Positions 33,992-42,190 of a stretch of DNA of 64,000 nucleotides are shown in pieces. The stretch covers positions 5,345-69,344 of the forward strand of contig CAZGIW010000008.1 of assembly GCA_964526285.1 (NCBI GenBank). The letters run 5' to 3'. The notes under the pieces were generated by a model. The model made no database searches. It saw only the letters and a program-made list of their open reading frames with translations, and was not told the origin of the DNA. The position numbers and the translations under genes are program-made. This stretch comes from CAYMAZ01 sp964526285 (GTDB lineage Bacteria; Bacteroidota; Bacteroidia; Bacteroidales; DTU049). How positions within the stretch are numbered: the stretch's first letter is position 1; the number at the start of each line of letters is the position of its first letter.

Positions 33992-35500
33992 ATGCCCAAC
34001 CATTCCACCCCTGATTACTACCCCGCAGGTATTTTGTGCCCGGGTGGCCACTGTGAGGGCAGCGCAAAGCCCCGCCAATACTGGGTTTCTGATTTGTGCC
34101 CCTTTGGCATGTTAAAGCCCCACAGGCACTGGAATTTGCCCGATGAGGACAACACTTACACATCGTATTATTTTGACAAGCCGCTGGATATTGATTTCTA
34201 TTCTGACTGTGGCACATGGACAACTTTTGGCAAAATGACTTCAGTTACATGCTATACAAATTATGGCAGTATGATGGTGAGTACAAATGCAAATAATAAT
34301 GGGGCATATATTGAGCTTGACACTGAGATTGACTCAATCTATGTTTTAAAAATCTATATTACAGGCTATACAACAAACTCTACATGGCAAGTTTCTGCAC
34401 GAGATAATCAGGGCAGCATCATTGAATCAGCAACTGTAACTCAAGCCGGAGAAATCAGCTTTGAATTTGAAGCTACCACATCAACCTCAAGAGTTTATAT
34501 TGTACGAACCGGTGGATATACATCAAGCACAATAAATATCAACCAGCTCTCCGTCACCGGAAAATACCCCAAGAAAGAGGAATTGTATCTGAGTTATCGG
34601 TATGGTTTCAACTCCCAGGAGAAAGATGATGAAATTTATGGTACCGGAAATTCCTACACCGCCGAATACTGGCAGTATGATTCACGACTTGGAAGGAGGT
34701 GGAATGTGGATCCGGTTGATAAGCCATGGATGAGTTCATATCATGCTTTTAGCAATAAACCTATTTTGAATATTGACCCGAATGGGGCTAATGACACGAA
34801 GTATTATGATAAAGATGATCCTTCGGTATTAATTAAAGATGTTGATGATGGTATTGATCAGTCTGTACTTGTTGACAGGAGTGAATTTGAGTCTGCAATA
34901 AAATTCTCACAAACGATGGGGCTGGATATAAATAATAGCAGAGATGATGCCTTGACATTTACAAATACATATTCTGCAAACGCCAAAAATATTGGACTAA
35001 CATTTAAAAATACAGGTAACTTGCCTACTATAAATAATGTGCTTGAAGGGAAGCAATGGATTTCTTACAAAGGTGATTGTTTTGAAGCTGCCAGACAACA
35101 AAATATCATTGGAGGTGGTGTTCCCGTTGGAAGCGATAAGAGAATTGATGTTTATAATAGTAGAGAGCCTCTTGTTTCTAATTTAAAACCTGCTTTCAGA
35201 GTTATTCAGGCAAATCTTAGACAGGGAAAGCCAGTGATGGTTGGGGTTGGTCATGGTGAAGATGTTAACAACAGTAACCCATCAACTTCTCACTTTGTGA
35301 ATATTGTTGGGCAAGGAAATGATGGTTATGGTAATTTCTTAATGTTTTGGGATAATTCATTTTATCGCACAGATACTAAGGCAAATAGATTATACTGGAA
35401 TGAAACTGAAAAATCTTTTTTCACAATTCCAGAAGTATACCCTAATCCCACTGGAATGATCGGTGGGTTTGTGTTGACAGAGATAAGACCTAATCATTAA
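33992..35500 (+). CDS. short RHS-core polymorphic toxin, cassette C, papain-like end
   Basis: 502 residues from 33992, where similarity to cassette A begins (MPNHSTPDYYPAGILC); an in-frame ATG 12 bases earlier is possible. The beta-sandwich (residues ~62-195) is almost identical to that of cassette A. RHS core: YRYGFNSQEKDDEIYGTGNS, YWQYDSRLGRRWNVDP. The unique end (~265-502) carries GDCFEAARQQN (Cys363), HGEDVNNSNPSTSHFVNIVG (His434) and FLMFWDNS (Asp454/Asn455). Cys, then His, then Asp/Asn, each on a strand or helix of the expected type, is the papain-like protease order (C39/NlpC-like). It is probably a cysteine peptidase or amidase toxin. A lipoprotein gene follows after 14 bases. Confidence 0.8.
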   Translation: MPNHSTPDYYPAGILCPGGHCEGSAKPRQYWVSDLCPFGMLKPHRHWNLPDEDNTYTSYYFDKPLDIDFYSDCGTWTTFGKMTSVTCYTNYGSMMVSTNANNNGAYIELDTEIDSIYVLKIYITGYTTNSTWQVSARDNQGSIIESATVTQAGEISFEFEATTSTSRVYIVRTGGYTSSTININQLSVTGKYPKKEELYLSYRYGFNSQEKDDEIYGTGNSYTAEYWQYDSRLGRRWNVDPVDKPWMSSYHAFSNKPILNIDPNGANDTKYYDKDDPSVLIKDVDDGIDQSVLVDRSEFESAIKFSQTMGLDINNSRDDALTFTNTYSANAKNIGLTFKNTGNLPTINNVLEGKQWISYKGDCFEAARQQNIIGGGVPVGSDKRIDVYNSREPLVSNLKPAFRVIQANLRQGKPVMVGVGHGEDVNNSNPSTSHFVNIVGQGNDGYGNFLMFWDNSFYRTDTKANRLYWNETEKSFFTIPEVYPNPTGMIGGFVLTEIRPNH

Positions 35501-35514
35501 TTGCTATAAGAATT

Positions 35515-36216
35515 ATGAAAGATATTATTTTTTTAATTACTGTTATATTGTTTTTTGGAAGTTGTTGTAATAATAATCAGCAAATTTCAATTTCTGATAG
35601 GGATGATGTTATTCAATCTGACTTTGCTAAATTTATCAAAGAATTTGAAGAAAAAAAACTTCCAGACTCATTAACTGTAGAACGTAAACTGCCATGGCTT
35701 AGATTTAGTATTCCTTGGAAAAACACTTATATACAAGAATTCACAAATTTCCACATGCGCAGAAAATCAATTTCCTGGACAAGGTACTGGGGTGTTTATG
35801 CATATAAGTTTTCCAATGAAGCTCGTGCAATAGTTTACTATATACATGATCCTTTTGATCAGCATTACATTTTGGCAACCTATAATGAAGATGAAGATAG
35901 ATTTATTAACAAATTAATTATATTTGGCACAGATAATTCAAATTATTTGATTCAATCGTGGATAAGCAAAGAGGGGGTAATAAAAATCAAGTCAATTTAT
36001 GATGGGATAAATAGACTTCCCAATCAGTTTGAAGATTATCCTGAGTACAGAATTATTAGCGTTGTTGATGAAATATATCAGATTTCCCCAAACGGCATAA
36101 TATCATTGCTTGAACAGAAAGTCCATACTTCTTGTCTAGCCAAAAAAATTGATGGGAAATACATATATCCGATTGAGCCTCCTGATGATAGAAAATGGAC
36201 AATTAATCCAATGTAA
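35515..36216 (+). CDS. lipoprotein, candidate immunity protein C
   Basis: 233 residues. The leader MKDIIFLITVILFFGSC ends in a lipoprotein signal with Cys17 (and Cys18), followed by an Asn/Gln-rich tether. The mature domain is mixed alpha/beta (PWLRFSIPWKNTYIQEFTNF, RYWGVYAYKFSNEARAIVYY, YILATYNEDEDRFINKLIIF) with no recognised family. It starts 14 bases after cassette C, on the same strand, with low GC. A periplasm-facing lipoprotein is a suitable inhibitor for a papain-like enzyme delivered to the periplasm. Immunity is inferred from position only. Confidence 0.65.
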   Translation: MKDIIFLITVILFFGSCCNNNQQISISDRDDVIQSDFAKFIKEFEEKKLPDSLTVERKLPWLRFSIPWKNTYIQEFTNFHMRRKSISWTRYWGVYAYKFSNEARAIVYYIHDPFDQHYILATYNEDEDRFINKLIIFGTDNSNYLIQSWISKEGVIKIKSIYDGINRLPNQFEDYPEYRIISVVDEIYQISPNGIISLLEQKVHTSCLAKKIDGKYIYPIEPPDDRKWTINPM

Positions 36217-36531
36217 AAATTCAATATCTAAAAAATCTATACATATCATTTTATATGCCCCACCATTCCACCCCTGATTACTACTCCGCAGGCATTTTGT
36301 GCCCGGGCGGCATAATTCTGATCACAAATTATAATCTGTTTTGTTTTTCATTTGTAATTTGATTCGTCGGATTCTGGATAAGCCAACATTACTCGATAAA
36401 TCACAATTGAATTTTTTGTTACATTTTTAAATTCGTGGCTAAAATATAGCACTAATTTTTATGTCATATCGTGATAAATTGTCAGGCAGTTGCAATTTTT
36501 AACTTAAATTTGTACTGAAATTTCCATAACA
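36217..36531 (+). other. intergenic stretch with RHS remnant
   Basis: 315 bases after the last immunity candidate. It holds the RHS start remnant (36255-36362), a 14-base motif ATTCGTGGCTAAAA (36431-36444) that recurs at 40189, and a -7 element TAAATTTG (36505-36512) that is probably the promoter of the DUF2851 gene. No terminator hairpin was identified. Confidence 0.5.
36255..36362 (+). pseudogene. truncated fourth RHS cassette start
   Basis: ATG followed by DNA matching the first ~56 bases of cassettes A and C (PHHSTPDYYSAGILCPGG), after which similarity stops abruptly within a GGCGGC-like stretch and the frame ends after 35 residues. The beta-sandwich, RHS core and toxin are missing. It is either a decayed cassette or the scar of a recombination that removed one. 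Confidence 0.8.
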
Positions 36532-37815
36532 ATGAATAAAATTTTCGAAGATTTGCTAAGTTTTGTATGGCAATACAGAAAACTCCCATTAGAGCTTACA
36601 ACTACAGATGGTCAAAAAATTGAAATTTTGCACCCTGGTCAGATCAACACCGATTCAGGTCCCGATTTTTTTGGTGCCAAAATCAAAATTGATGATACAG
36701 TGTGGGCTGGAAATGTTGAAATGCATGTGAAAACATCACACTGGCTTCAGCATGGTCATCAAAATGACAAGGCCTATGATTCAGTTATTCTTCATGTGGT
36801 TTACGAGCATGATAATCCTCATGAAATGAACAAATATAATTTTCCTGTTCTTGAACTTAAACCATTCATTTCTAAGGAACTTACTGATAATTATTATGGC
36901 CTTATTGCTTCAAGCTCATGGATTCCCTGCGAAAAAAACCTGAAAAGTGTTGAACAAATAACAATCAAACCATGGTTAAGCAAGATTACTCTTCATCGAC
37001 TTGAAAGCAAAACTCAGTCTATCAGAGAAATCCTTGCTGCAACAAATATGGATTGGGAAACTTCATTCTTTAGATGGTTTTCATCATGCTTTGGTTTCAA
37101 GCTAAACAACAATGCATTTCATATGCTGGCGCATTCTATTCCTTTTAAAGTTCTCATGAAACATCAGGATAATCTTTTTCAAATGGAAGCATTGTTGTTC
37201 GGACAAGCAGGCCTGCTTCTCAATATGTATCAGGACACTTATGCCAAAAATCTTAAAAAGGAATACGATTTTCTTGCCCTCAAATATCAGCTCATGCCTC
37301 TTGACCCCAAAGTTTGGAAATTTATGCGCACCCGACCTGGAAATTTCCCTACAGTTCGCATATCTCAACTGGCGGGCATTCTTACAAAAATAAACAATCT
37401 ACTTTCAGAAATGTTTGGAGATGTCAACCCTCAAACTATCAAAAATTTATTGAAATCTGAAGCATCGTCCTACTGGCATGCTCACTACAATTTTGATCGT
37501 CCAAATGACGCCCAGCACCCTAAACATCTTGGCAATCTTGCAATTAACAACCTCACCATCAATGCCATTGTTCCCTTTGTGTTTCTTTACGGGCAATTTC
37601 ATGACAATGAAAAATTTAAAAATGCTGCCATTCAAATGCTTGAAAATATTCCTCCCGAAGAGAATCACATTCTGAAAAAATGGAAAACGCTTCATATTGT
37701 TGCTGAAAATGCTTCTGAAAGTCAGGCACTTATCGAACTTTACAATTCATATTGCCAGCAGAAAAAATGCCTGTCATGTAGTATCGGGGCATCTTTACTA
37801 CTTGATGTATCATAG
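36532..37815 (+). CDS. DUF2851 family protein
   Basis: 427 residues, cytoplasmic. The N-terminus FEDLLSFVWQYRKLPLELTT, then HPGQINTDSGPDFFGAKIKI, WAGNVEMHVKTSHWLQHGH and DSVILHVVYEHD match DUF2851, a Bacteroidota family of unknown function; the Asp/Glu/His pattern in GPDFFGAKI...GNVEMHV...SVILHVV is reminiscent of a nuclease-type core (D...ExH), which is speculation. The C-terminus ends with CQQKKCLSCSIGASLL, a Cys cluster (three Cys in eight residues) common to the family and possibly metal-binding. A -7 element lies 20 bases upstream. It converges with gpmI, 8 bases away. Confidence 0.85.
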   Translation: MNKIFEDLLSFVWQYRKLPLELTTTDGQKIEILHPGQINTDSGPDFFGAKIKIDDTVWAGNVEMHVKTSHWLQHGHQNDKAYDSVILHVVYEHDNPHEMNKYNFPVLELKPFISKELTDNYYGLIASSSWIPCEKNLKSVEQITIKPWLSKITLHRLESKTQSIREILAATNMDWETSFFRWFSSCFGFKLNNNAFHMLAHSIPFKVLMKHQDNLFQMEALLFGQAGLLLNMYQDTYAKNLKKEYDFLALKYQLMPLDPKVWKFMRTRPGNFPTVRISQLAGILTKINNLLSEMFGDVNPQTIKNLLKSEASSYWHAHYNFDRPNDAQHPKHLGNLAINNLTINAIVPFVFLYGQFHDNEKFKNAAIQMLENIPPEENHILKKWKTLHIVAENASESQALIELYNSYCQQKKCLSCSIGASLLLDVS

Positions 37816-37823
37816 AAATTTTG

Positions 37824-39359
37824 TTATTGCTTTGCAAAATCAATCAATGATTCGTCCATAATTTCAGGGACAGGCAACTCCATGAGCTGCAGAATTGTGG
37901 GAGCCACATTTGACAATCGTCCTCCCTCTTTCAGGTTTTTCTTTTCCTTGTGAAACAAAAAACAAGGCACCTGATTTAGTGAATGAGCTGTGTTCGGACT
38001 TCCATCGTCATTCAATGCATGGTCTGCATTGCCATGATCTGCTATAATCATCACAGAATATTGTTTTGAAATGGCAAGAGGTGCAATTTCAGACACACAT
38101 TGATTAACTACTTCTACGGCTTTTTTAATTGCAGGATATACACCTGTATGCCCCACCATATCGGCATTTGCAAAATTTAAACATATAAAATCAGCCGTCT
38201 CATTTTTTATTTCTTCAATTACAGCATCTTTCACCTCAAAAGCACTCATTTCAGGTTGCAAATCATAAGTTGCCACTTTGGGCGAAGGAACCATTATTCT
38301 GTTTTCAAGATTAAAAACATTTTCACGACCCCCTGAAAAAAAGAATGTGACATGCGGATATTTTTCTGTTTCTGCTATTCTCAATTGTCTTAAGCCATTT
38401 TCTGAAACAATCTCTCCCAGTGTTTGAGTAATATTCTCATTATCAAATATCACATGCATATCCTTAAACTTTTCATCATAGCGCGTCATTGTAAGATAGT
38501 GCAAAGGCATTGTTGACATTTTAAAGTCAGGCATATCCTTTTGTGTAAGCACCTGTGTAATTTCTCTTAATCTGTCAGTTCGGAAATTAAAGCAAATTAC
38601 CACATCATGAGGACTGATAAGAGCAACAGGGTTTGAATTTTCATCAGTAATAACTGAAGGCTCAATAAACTCATCGGTAATTCCCCTGTTGTATGAATCC
38701 TGAATTGCATCAATAGCCGAATCAAATGGCATCCCCTGCCCTTTAATGAGCAAATCATAACCTCTTTTAACTCTCTCCCAGCGTTTATCCCTGTCCATGG
38801 TATAATATCTGCCGCATACACTTGCAATCTTTGCTGTGGTATCTGAAAGCAAATCTTCAAGTTCATCAACATATCCCAGTCCACTATTTGGATCTGTATC
38901 TCTGCCATCAGTTAAAACATGTACAAATTGCTTTTCCACACCGGCTAAAGTCCCGATTTCACAAAGTTTGACAAGATGAGATGTGGACGAATGCACCCCT
39001 CCGTCACTGACCAAACCAATATAATGCACCTTAGCATCTTTCTCTTTTGCATACTGAAATGCCTGATTTAAAACCTGATTCTGTGATATTGAGTTGTTTT
39101 CAACAGCTTTGTTGATTTTCACAAAGTCCTGATAAACAACTCTTCCGGCACCAATATTAAGATGTCCCACTTCTGAATTTCCCATCTGGCCATGGGGCAA
39201 ACCAACATATTCTCCACAAGCATACAGCTGTGTATAGCTCCATTGTTTGTTTGTTTCAAGACTTTTCACATAATCTGTACGTGCATTATAGATAACATCA
39301 GCCCGGTCTTTTTTCCCAATCCCCCAGCCATCAAGTATAATCAAAAGCATTTTTTTCAT
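37824..39359 (-). CDS. gpmI: 2,3-bisphosphoglycerate-independent phosphoglycerate mutase
   Basis: 511 residues from the ATG at 39359 (MKKMLLIILDGWGIG); another ATG three codons earlier is possible. Glycolytic interconversion of 3- and 2-phosphoglycerate using two Mn ions and a phosphoserine. It is an alkaline phosphatase superfamily enzyme: LDGWG gives the first metal Asp, GQMGNSEVGHLNIGAGR contains the phospho-acceptor Ser62 at the standard position. VHVLTDGRDTDPNSGLGYVD, NFRTDRLREI and the late NFANADMVGHTG and DHGNADHALNDDGSPNTAHS supply the remaining ligands. It lies downstream of a small gene on the same strand. Confidence 0.96.
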   Translation of the reverse strand: MKKMLLIILDGWGIGKKDRADVIYNARTDYVKSLETNKQWSYTQLYACGEYVGLPHGQMGNSEVGHLNIGAGRVVYQDFVKINKAVENNSISQNQVLNQAFQYAKEKDAKVHYIGLVSDGGVHSSTSHLVKLCEIGTLAGVEKQFVHVLTDGRDTDPNSGLGYVDELEDLLSDTTAKIASVCGRYYTMDRDKRWERVKRGYDLLIKGQGMPFDSAIDAIQDSYNRGITDEFIEPSVITDENSNPVALISPHDVVICFNFRTDRLREITQVLTQKDMPDFKMSTMPLHYLTMTRYDEKFKDMHVIFDNENITQTLGEIVSENGLRQLRIAETEKYPHVTFFFSGGRENVFNLENRIMVPSPKVATYDLQPEMSAFEVKDAVIEEIKNETADFICLNFANADMVGHTGVYPAIKKAVEVVNQCVSEIAPLAISKQYSVMIIADHGNADHALNDDGSPNTAHSLNQVPCFLFHKEKKNLKEGGRLSNVAPTILQLMELPVPEIMDESLIDFAKQ

Positions 39360-39381
39360 AATATTCAATAATTTTAACAGA

Positions 39382-39858
39382 TTATGGCCTTAACAAAGGT
39401 TCAAGACGTTCAATTTTCTCAATTTCAATATATTTTTCTTTTTCTTTTACAATATAGAAAATCATACCTTTTCCGGAATACTCTACCGGACAATCTGCAT
39501 ATTTTCCGTCGTTGAATTCTTCAAATTCCTCATCTGATATGTTGGGGTTATTGTTGACTGAATGGGTAAATGAAATTCTAAGCTTTTGCCCTTTATTAAT
39601 TCTGCCTGTTTGAAAATCTTCATTATCAACGTTGGTTGTCAACTTTTCAAATTTTCTTTTTCCAATCCACACAGCTTTGAATTCAATGCTTTTAATTGTT
39701 TTCAATGCTTCCAGCTCAATATGGTAAGTTATTCCTGATGTTGACCAAACGGTACCACCGGCAAAACTCCTGGATTCAGCTTTCAGAATTTTAAAATCCG
39801 GCTTTGTTTTACAGGGAGGAGAAACCATAATCAACAATAATATCATATAAATCTGCAT
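39382..39858 (-). CDS. probable exported protein of unknown function
   Basis: 158 residues. The N-terminus MQIYMILLLIMVSPPC is a short hydrophobic leader with a Cys at 16; it could be a weak lipoprotein signal, although the box (SPPC) is not canonical. The rest is beta-rich (TYHIELEALKTIKSIEFKAV, KLRISFTHSVNN) with an acidic patch (SDEEFEEFNDGKYADCPVEY). No family is recognised. A TAATTTTG element on the minus strand (39877-39884) lies about 20 bases upstream, and gpmI begins 22 bases downstream, so the two may share a transcript. Confidence 0.6.
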   Translation of the reverse strand: MQIYMILLLIMVSPPCKTKPDFKILKAESRSFAGGTVWSTSGITYHIELEALKTIKSIEFKAVWIGKRKFEKLTTNVDNEDFQTGRINKGQKLRISFTHSVNNNPNISDEEFEEFNDGKYADCPVEYSGKGMIFYIVKEKEKYIEIEKIERLEPLLRP

Positions 39859-40399
39859 GATTTCGTATTTTTTCTACAAAATTACAAATAAACCGGCACA
39901 CAAAATCAGTAACAAAAAAGTAACGGCTCAGCACTATTTTAACAAGCCACTTTTAAGCCATGTCTTGTTTTGAAAAATAACTGAGTGCATAATACACTTT
40001 CCATTTTTAACCAATTTATCCCGATGGGACAAAGGCCTCAAAGATTTTACACAAAGAGCACAATGAGAGTGGTTTGCTAAACATGGCTTTTGCAGAAAAA
40101 AGTTTTTGCGAATCACAATAGAAATTTGTTTTACACATTTTTGTGTTTGCAGGAAATACAGGCAATACATATTCGTGAAGATTTGTGCATTCGTGGCTAA
40201 AAATTCTTCGATATCTTTAAGTTTGGTGAGCATTAACACAAAAATGTGTAAACAAAGGCTTCTTCATTGATGAGCAATATTTCACCACCCGAACAAACCA
40301 TAAACTTGCCTGGAAAATAATTTGTTAAAAAAAATCAGTTTTTAAAAAACTCACATATTTAAAAAAAAAGCACTAAATTTGACAAAAAAAACCACCACT
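39859..40399. other. 541-bp gene-free region with inverted repeat
   Basis: No gene is supportable. A minus-strand reading frame here (39934-40239) is low-complexity and lacks a family or ribosome-binding context. The region holds a divergent minus-strand promoter near 39877, the inverted repeat 40130-40252, the shared motif ATTCGTGGCTAAAA at 40189, and a -7 element TAAATTTG (40374-40381) for the gene at 40400. Confidence 0.5.
40130..40252. repeat. perfect 18-bp inverted repeat flanking 87 bases
   Basis: TTTACACATTTTTGTGTT at 40130-40147 and its exact reverse complement at 40235-40252. The enclosed 87 bases contain no ORF. The structure resembles a tiny non-autonomous mobile element or its relic, though no target duplication was identified. 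Confidence 0.65.
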
Positions 40400-40834
40400 A
40401 TGAAAAAGTATTTCACATTTTCTTTATTGATTTTATTTGTTTCCATTGGTTTTTCTCAGACAATTCCAGATGATCAGCAGTTGATAAGAACAACAGGGTT
40501 TACAGTTCATGCTGCCCACAAAATGGCACTTGCCAACGGAACTTCCCTGACAAATCTTGGCAAATGTATCGAGCATCAGCGTCATGCAGTTTCAGAATAC
40601 AAATTGGGAAATAAAACACAGGCAATTTATCATTCTGCCTATGCCAGAGAACTGGCTTTTGATATTATTACTGCCAACGGAGGAAAAATTCAGCAATATC
40701 TTGAGTTTACAGATACTGAAAAAAGTATGATTTCGGGTTCTCCCTCACACGAAACTCTTGATGCAGCAATTTCAGGCAAGATTTCTCCTGACAATGAATA
40801 TCTTGCACCTCAACTTACAGCGGTTGATTTATAG
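40400..40834 (+). CDS. small secreted protein of unknown function
   Basis: 144 residues from the ATG at 40400, which gives a good signal peptide (LLILFVSIGFSQ) and follows a -7 element by about 19 bases; the ATG 21 bases earlier lacks this. The mature domain looks alpha-helical (VHAAHKMALANGTSLTNLGK, KCIEHQRHAVSEYKLGN, AIYHSAYARELAFDIITANG), with His/Glu-rich helices that might bind a metal, though no known motif is present. It ends 6 bases inside the convergent dihydroorotase gene. Family not recognised. Confidence 0.65.
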   Translation: MKKYFTFSLLILFVSIGFSQTIPDDQQLIRTTGFTVHAAHKMALANGTSLTNLGKCIEHQRHAVSEYKLGNKTQAIYHSAYARELAFDIITANGGKIQQYLEFTDTEKSMISGSPSHETLDAAISGKISPDNEYLAPQLTAVDL

Positions 40835-42184
40835 CTCTGTTCTATTAAACCGCAATCTCATTCCTCTCACTTCATCATAAAAATTTCCCTTTTGCCAGGC
40901 AGTTTGACCATTGACAAAAGTTGTGTCAATTGTTGATTGAAATGTAAAATGTTCCAAAGGAGACCATCCGCATTTTGAAAAAATATGTTCCTTTGACACT
41001 GAATATTTCATATTCATATCAACAAGCACAAGATCGGCATACCACCCTTCTCTAATAAAACCTCTCCTGTCTATCTGAAATAACAAAGCTGGATTGTGGC
41101 ACATCATTTTCACCACATGTTCAAGAGAAAATATTTTCTGATGCACCAGTTCAAGCATCATTTGCAAAGAAAATTGCACAATGGGTGCTCCTGAAGGTGC
41201 TTTATTATAAACATTGTCCTTTTCAGAAAGCAAATGAGGGGCATGGTCAGTGGCAATGACATCAATCAGCCCTGAGTTCACTGCAGCCCTTAAAGCCTCT
41301 CTGTGATGTTGCTCTTTGACAGAGGGATTCCATTTTATTAGTGTCCCTTTTTGTTCATAATCCTGAGAAGTGAACCAAAGATGATGCACACAAGCTTCGG
41401 CGGTGATTTTTTTACCCACAGGAGAAATTTTATTTTCAAACAAAGACAATTCATCAGCTGTTGAAATATGCAGCACATGAAGTCTTGTGTTGTGTTTTTT
41501 TGCCAGTCTTACTGCCTTTGAAGACGAGGCAAAGCAAGCTTCTTCAGTTCTGATTTTATGATGGAGCGAGACAGGAATTTGTTCTCCATACAGTTGTGTA
41601 TACTTTTGAAGGTTGTTCTCAATTATCTCATCATCTTCACAATGCACAGCAACAATATGTTTGGTGTTAGCAAAAATCTTTTCGATAGTTTCTTCATTGT
41701 CAACAAGCAAATTTCCAGTAGAAGAACCAAGAAACATTTTGACACCACAAACGGAATCAAGGGGTAATTTAAGTACTTCTTCAGCATTATCATTGGTAAC
41801 ACCCATGTAAAAAGAATAGTTTGCCATTGATTTCTGAGCGGCAGTAACATATTTCTGTTCAAGCAAATCAATTGTAACAGCAGCAGGCTTGGTGTTTGGC
41901 ATTTCCATGAATGATGTTACTCCGCCAGCCACAGCTGCTCTGCTCTCATGTTCAATATCTGCTTTATCAGTTAATCCCGGTTCTCTGAAATGCACCTGGT
42001 CATCAATTATCCCGGGAAGTAAATACAAGCCTTCAGCATTGATATATTCTGCATGAAGAGGAGTTTCAAGAGAAGAGTGTAGTGCAATTTTTGAAATGAA
42101 ATTATTTTCAATAATTAAATCACCTTTACAAATTTTCCCTTCATTCACGATAAAGGCATTGGCGATGTGAATACTCTTTGACAT
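40829..42184 (-). CDS. pyrC: dihydroorotase
   Basis: 451 residues; amidohydrolase superfamily enzyme of pyrimidine synthesis, cyclising N-carbamoyl-aspartate to dihydroorotate. Signatures: LPGIIDDQVHFREPGLTDKA, GGVTSFMEMPNTKP, SVCGVKMFLGSSTGN (Lys149), VAVHCEDD, HVLHISTADE and IATDHAPH with the catalytic Asp. The first HxH of the metal site is QxH here (Gln63, His65). That is how I recall Bacteroidota enzymes, so it is a lineage feature; allantoinase or a related cyclic amidase is the alternative. It lies 6 bases after a glycosyltransferase gene, probably one operon. Confidence 0.9.
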   Translation of the reverse strand: MSKSIHIANAFIVNEGKICKGDLIIENNFISKIALHSSLETPLHAEYINAEGLYLLPGIIDDQVHFREPGLTDKADIEHESRAAVAGGVTSFMEMPNTKPAAVTIDLLEQKYVTAAQKSMANYSFYMGVTNDNAEEVLKLPLDSVCGVKMFLGSSTGNLLVDNEETIEKIFANTKHIVAVHCEDDEIIENNLQKYTQLYGEQIPVSLHHKIRTEEACFASSSKAVRLAKKHNTRLHVLHISTADELSLFENKISPVGKKITAEACVHHLWFTSQDYEQKGTLIKWNPSVKEQHHREALRAAVNSGLIDVIATDHAPHLLSEKDNVYNKAPSGAPIVQFSLQMMLELVHQKIFSLEHVVKMMCHNPALLFQIDRRGFIREGWYADLVLVDMNMKYSVSKEHIFSKCGWSPLEHFTFQSTIDTTFVNGQTAWQKGNFYDEVRGMRLRFNRTEL

Positions 42185-42190
42185 GAGTTA

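Noticed and set aside
29025..35500. RHS cassettes as pseudogene fragments of one degraded gene
   Set aside because: Each has its own ATG at the same homologous point, an intact frame of ~500 codons and an intact distinct C-terminal domain with apparent catalytic residues; only the copy at 36255 is clearly broken.
39934..40239. 101-codon minus-strand frame as a gene
   Set aside because: No family, low-complexity composition, no start context, and it spans half of an inverted repeat.
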